Source: Streptomyces sp. NBC_01268
GTDB taxonomy: Bacteria; Actinomycetota; Actinomycetes; Streptomycetales; Streptomycetaceae
DNA: 64,000 nt
NCBI RefSeq assembly: GCF_036240795.1
Contig: NZ_CP108454.1
Location: 8,244,001-8,308,000 of the forward strand
Direction: 5' to 3'
The notes beneath the pieces are model-generated. The model was not told the DNA's origin. It saw only the letters and a list, made by a program, of their open reading frames with translations, and ran no database searches. A program made the translations under genes and the position numbers. This document shows, one piece after another, positions 61,990-64,000 of the stretch (position 1 is the first letter of the stretch; every line of letters begins with the position of its first letter).

Positions 61990-62328
61990 ATGGGGCCAGT
62001 CGGCACGATCGGACTCGACGGCTCACCCGAAATCATGGCCGCCGCTCGCTGGGCGGCCGACGAGACCGAGCGCCGCACGCTCACACTGCGCCTGATGCGC
62101 TCCTGGCCTGTGCTCGTCCCCGAACCGGCCCACATCCCCTCGGGGATCGATCGGAACCACGGGGCGAAACGCCTCGCGCACCAAGCTCAGACGGAACTCC
62201 AGGAGCTCCATGCAGGCCTCGTGATCGTCAGCAGCCCGGCTGCCGACGACGCCGAGCATGCCCTGCAGAAGCCGGCCTCGGAGTTCGAGCCGACAGTGCT
62301 CGGATCACTCGGCCGTCCCCATGGCTGA
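61990..62328 (+). CDS. Universal stress protein, cut after the first half
   Basis: 112 residues, ATG 61990. VGTIGLDGSPEIMAAARWAADETERRTLTLRLMRSWPVLVPEPAHIPSG is the UspA start of tandem Streptomyces proteins. The ATP-binding G-x2-G-x9-G loop is lost: the text changes after KPASEFEPTVLGS and ends as LGRPHG, where the next gene begins (62321). Usual length is 140-290 residues, so it is likely non-functional. Confidence 0.6.
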   Translation: MGPVGTIGLDGSPEIMAAARWAADETERRTLTLRLMRSWPVLVPEPAHIPSGIDRNHGAKRLAHQAQTELQELHAGLVIVSSPAADDAEHALQKPASEFEPTVLGSLGRPHG

Positions 62329-63907
62329 ATCGAACCGCCTCGGGGAGGCGATCACGTCAGCGCGTCAGGACGACGCGTCCGTGCTACGGACCGCCGCCTC
62401 CGGCACCGGCGCCGACTCGCTTCCGCGGGCGGCGGTGTACGAGACCCACACCGCGGTGGTGTTCTTCGTCGGCGAGCGGGCCTACAAGCTCAAGAAGCCG
62501 GTGGACCTGACGTTCCTGGACTACACCACCGTCGAGGCGCGGCGGGTGGCGTGCGAGCGGGAGGTCGCTCTCAACCGTCGCTTCGCCCCCGACGTCTACC
62601 TGGGCGTGGGCGAGTTGAGCGTCCCGCACTCGGCATCACCCGAACCTCTCGTGGTGATGCGACGCATGCCGGCGGAGCGCCGCCTGGCCCGGCTCGTACG
62701 GGAGGGCGCGGCTGTCGACGATGACCTGCGGGCCGTCGCCCGACTGCTCGCCACCCACCACGCCAAGGCGGTCCGCACGCCGGACGTGGACGCGCAGGGC
62801 ACGAGGGACGCACTGTCCTCCCGCTGGGAGGCGAGCTTCGCACAGGTCCGTGCACTCGACGCGGATGGCCACGCGCCCGAGGGCGTGGAGGAGATCGAGG
62901 GGCTGGTCCGCCGCTACCTCGCCGGCCGCGAGTCGTTGTTCGACATGCGCATCGAGCAGGGCCGGATCGTCGACGGACACGGCGACCTACTTGCCGAGGA
63001 CATCTTCTGCCTCGACGACGGCCCCCGGGTGCTGGACTGCCTGGAGTTCGACGACCACCTCCGCTACGTCGACGCCCTCGACGACGCCGCCTTCCTCGCC
63101 ATGGACCTCGAACAGCTCGACGCACCCGAGGCTGCGGCATTCTTCCTCGCCCGCTACAGCGAGTACTCCGGCGACCCCTCGCCCCCCTCACTGCGCCACC
63201 ACTACGTCGCCTACCGCGCCTTCGTCCGCGCAAAGGTGGCCCTGATCCAGGAACGCCAAGGTGCGCCCGGCGCCGCCCCCGCCGCACGGCACCTCATCAC
63301 GACGACTCTGCGTCACCTACGCGCCTCCGTCATCGGCCTCACGCTCGTGGGAGGACTCCCCGGCAGCGGCAAATCCACGCTCTCCGGCGCGCTGGCCGAC
63401 CGCTTGGGCGTCACCTTGCTCAGCAGCGACCGTCTCCGCAAGGAGCTCGCGGGCATCCCTCCCGACCGGCCCGCTCCCGCCCCCTATGGCGAGGGCCTCT
63501 ACACACCCGAATGGAGCGGCCACACCTACGAGACGCTGCTCGAGCGCGCGTCCGCCCTGCTCGCCCGCGGCGAATCCGTCGTTCTGGATGCCTCCTGGTC
63601 GGACGGGAGGCAGCGCGAAGCCGCTCGGCTCGTGGCCGAGCGAACGAGCGCCGACCTCGTGGCCCTGCACTGCCAGGTCCCGTACGACATGATCGCGGCC
63701 CGCCTCGACACCCGGACCGCCGGACCGTCCGACGCCGACCTCGGCGTAGCCACCGCCATGGCCGCTCAGGAGCCGCCCTGGGCAGAGGCCGTCGCGATCG
63801 ACACGAGCGGTCCCCTGGAGGCCGCTGTCACCCAAGCGCTGTCGGCGGTACGCCCGTACGGCTCCAGCCCCTTGGTCTTCCGGCGGCCCTACATGGCGGC
63901 GGACTAG
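62321..63907 (+). CDS. Bifunctional aminoglycoside-phosphotransferase-like / AAA P-loop protein
   Basis: 528 residues from ATG 62321. The N-terminal half (~45-330) is kinase-like: VYETHTAVVFFVGERAYKLKKPVDLTFLDYTT (nucleotide Lys), then DGHGDLLAEDIFCLD and LDCLEFDDHLRYVD (catalytic loop and metal Asp). The C-terminal half has a P-loop VGGLPGSGKSTLSGALAD (~345-362) and VVLDASWSDGRQREAA, a zeta-toxin-like kinase fold. Two-domain genes of this type are common in actinobacteria; substrate unknown. The start overlaps the broken stress-protein gene. Confidence 0.85.
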   Translation: MAESNRLGEAITSARQDDASVLRTAASGTGADSLPRAAVYETHTAVVFFVGERAYKLKKPVDLTFLDYTTVEARRVACEREVALNRRFAPDVYLGVGELSVPHSASPEPLVVMRRMPAERRLARLVREGAAVDDDLRAVARLLATHHAKAVRTPDVDAQGTRDALSSRWEASFAQVRALDADGHAPEGVEEIEGLVRRYLAGRESLFDMRIEQGRIVDGHGDLLAEDIFCLDDGPRVLDCLEFDDHLRYVDALDDAAFLAMDLEQLDAPEAAAFFLARYSEYSGDPSPPSLRHHYVAYRAFVRAKVALIQERQGAPGAAPAARHLITTTLRHLRASVIGLTLVGGLPGSGKSTLSGALADRLGVTLLSSDRLRKELAGIPPDRPAPAPYGEGLYTPEWSGHTYETLLERASALLARGESVVLDASWSDGRQREAARLVAERTSADLVALHCQVPYDMIAARLDTRTAGPSDADLGVATAMAAQEPPWAEAVAIDTSGPLEAAVTQALSAVRPYGSSPLVFRRPYMAAD

Positions 63908-63908
63908 G

Positions 63909-64000
63909 GTGATCACAGTCCTTGGCGTCGGGCACGTCAAGGTCCATCAGCACCGCCCGGTGGCCGGCAAGGTCAAGACCGTCGGCGTCAAGCGCGAGGG
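63909..64000 (+). mobile_element. TnpB/OrfB-type transposase-associated protein fragment (3' outside window)
   Basis: The frame GVGHVKVHQHRPVAGKVKTVGVKREG resembles the P.IG.VKV..HRPV.G.VKTV.V.REG.RW block of TnpB (IS200/IS605 OrfB). It runs off the window end. The N-terminal part of TnpB is not upstream, so this is an internal fragment or a rearranged copy. Confidence 0.5.

Overview
The window is high-GC actinobacterial DNA, most likely from a Streptomyces chromosome. The reasons are strong third-position GC bias, many GTG/TTG starts, 4-base start/stop overlaps, and families typical of that genus (WXG100 proteins, TIGR03086-type proteins, F420-dependent oxidoreductases, DUF6326/DUF6400-like proteins). 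Family names were recognised by eye; no search was run.

Layout. (1) 1-3095: a polymorphic-toxin locus with a CdiA-type RNase A-like toxin C-terminus, a probable immunity gene, two WXG100-like proteins, a degenerate second RNase A-like protein and a CdiI-type immunity protein. (2) 3096-6860: a polyether-type FAD epoxidase, a SnoaL/NTF2-like protein and a shortened F420-dependent oxidoreductase, flanked by remnants of a regulator that share a 24-base exact repeat. (3) 6864-21745: the best preserved part, a 15-kb one-direction [NiFe] hydrogenase block: hypX, hhyS, hhyL, an NifU-like gene, three uncharacterised genes, a maturation protease, a micro-membrane protein, then hypA-B-F-C-D-E. It should build and run a group 1h (high-affinity, oxygen-tolerant) uptake hydrogenase. 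(4) 21748-33380: small genes mixed with insertion sequences and remnants: a Cys-rich pair, a helical-bundle protein, a SUKH protein, an IS5-type transposase, a DnaJ-zinc-finger-only peptide, a secreted permuted-papain-like protein, a dead serine recombinase and an iron-permease-like protein. (5) 33.7-40.8 kb: a giant secreted RHS/YD-repeat protein, a membrane protein that may be its immunity partner, and a displaced copy of the RHS 3' tip. (6) 40.9-42.6 kb: broken PucR regulator, histidine kinase and response regulator. (7) 42.7-45.6 kb: SulP anion transporter, beta-carbonic anhydrase and a small exported protein, probably a bicarbonate module. (8) 45.9-54.6 kb: an intact two-component system, a DUF6326-like membrane protein and an MFS transporter among many decayed genes and IS ends. 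(9) 54.7-60.9 kb: an AraFGH-like sugar ABC importer followed by a secreted GH27 glycosidase with two NPCBM domains. (10) 61-64 kb: a formate dehydrogenase remnant, a cut universal stress protein, a kinase/ATPase gene, and a TnpB-like start at the edge.

How it works together. The hydrogenase block is self-contained: HypX supplies the CO ligand from formyl-THF, HypEF and HypCD make and carry Fe(CN)2CO, HypAB insert nickel, the protease trims HhyL, and the NifU-like and DUF proteins probably serve Fe-S or electron transfer. The rest is accessory: two toxin/immunity loci, sugar use, bicarbonate uptake, and an unusually dense set of gene remnants, several of which kept both ends but lost the middle.
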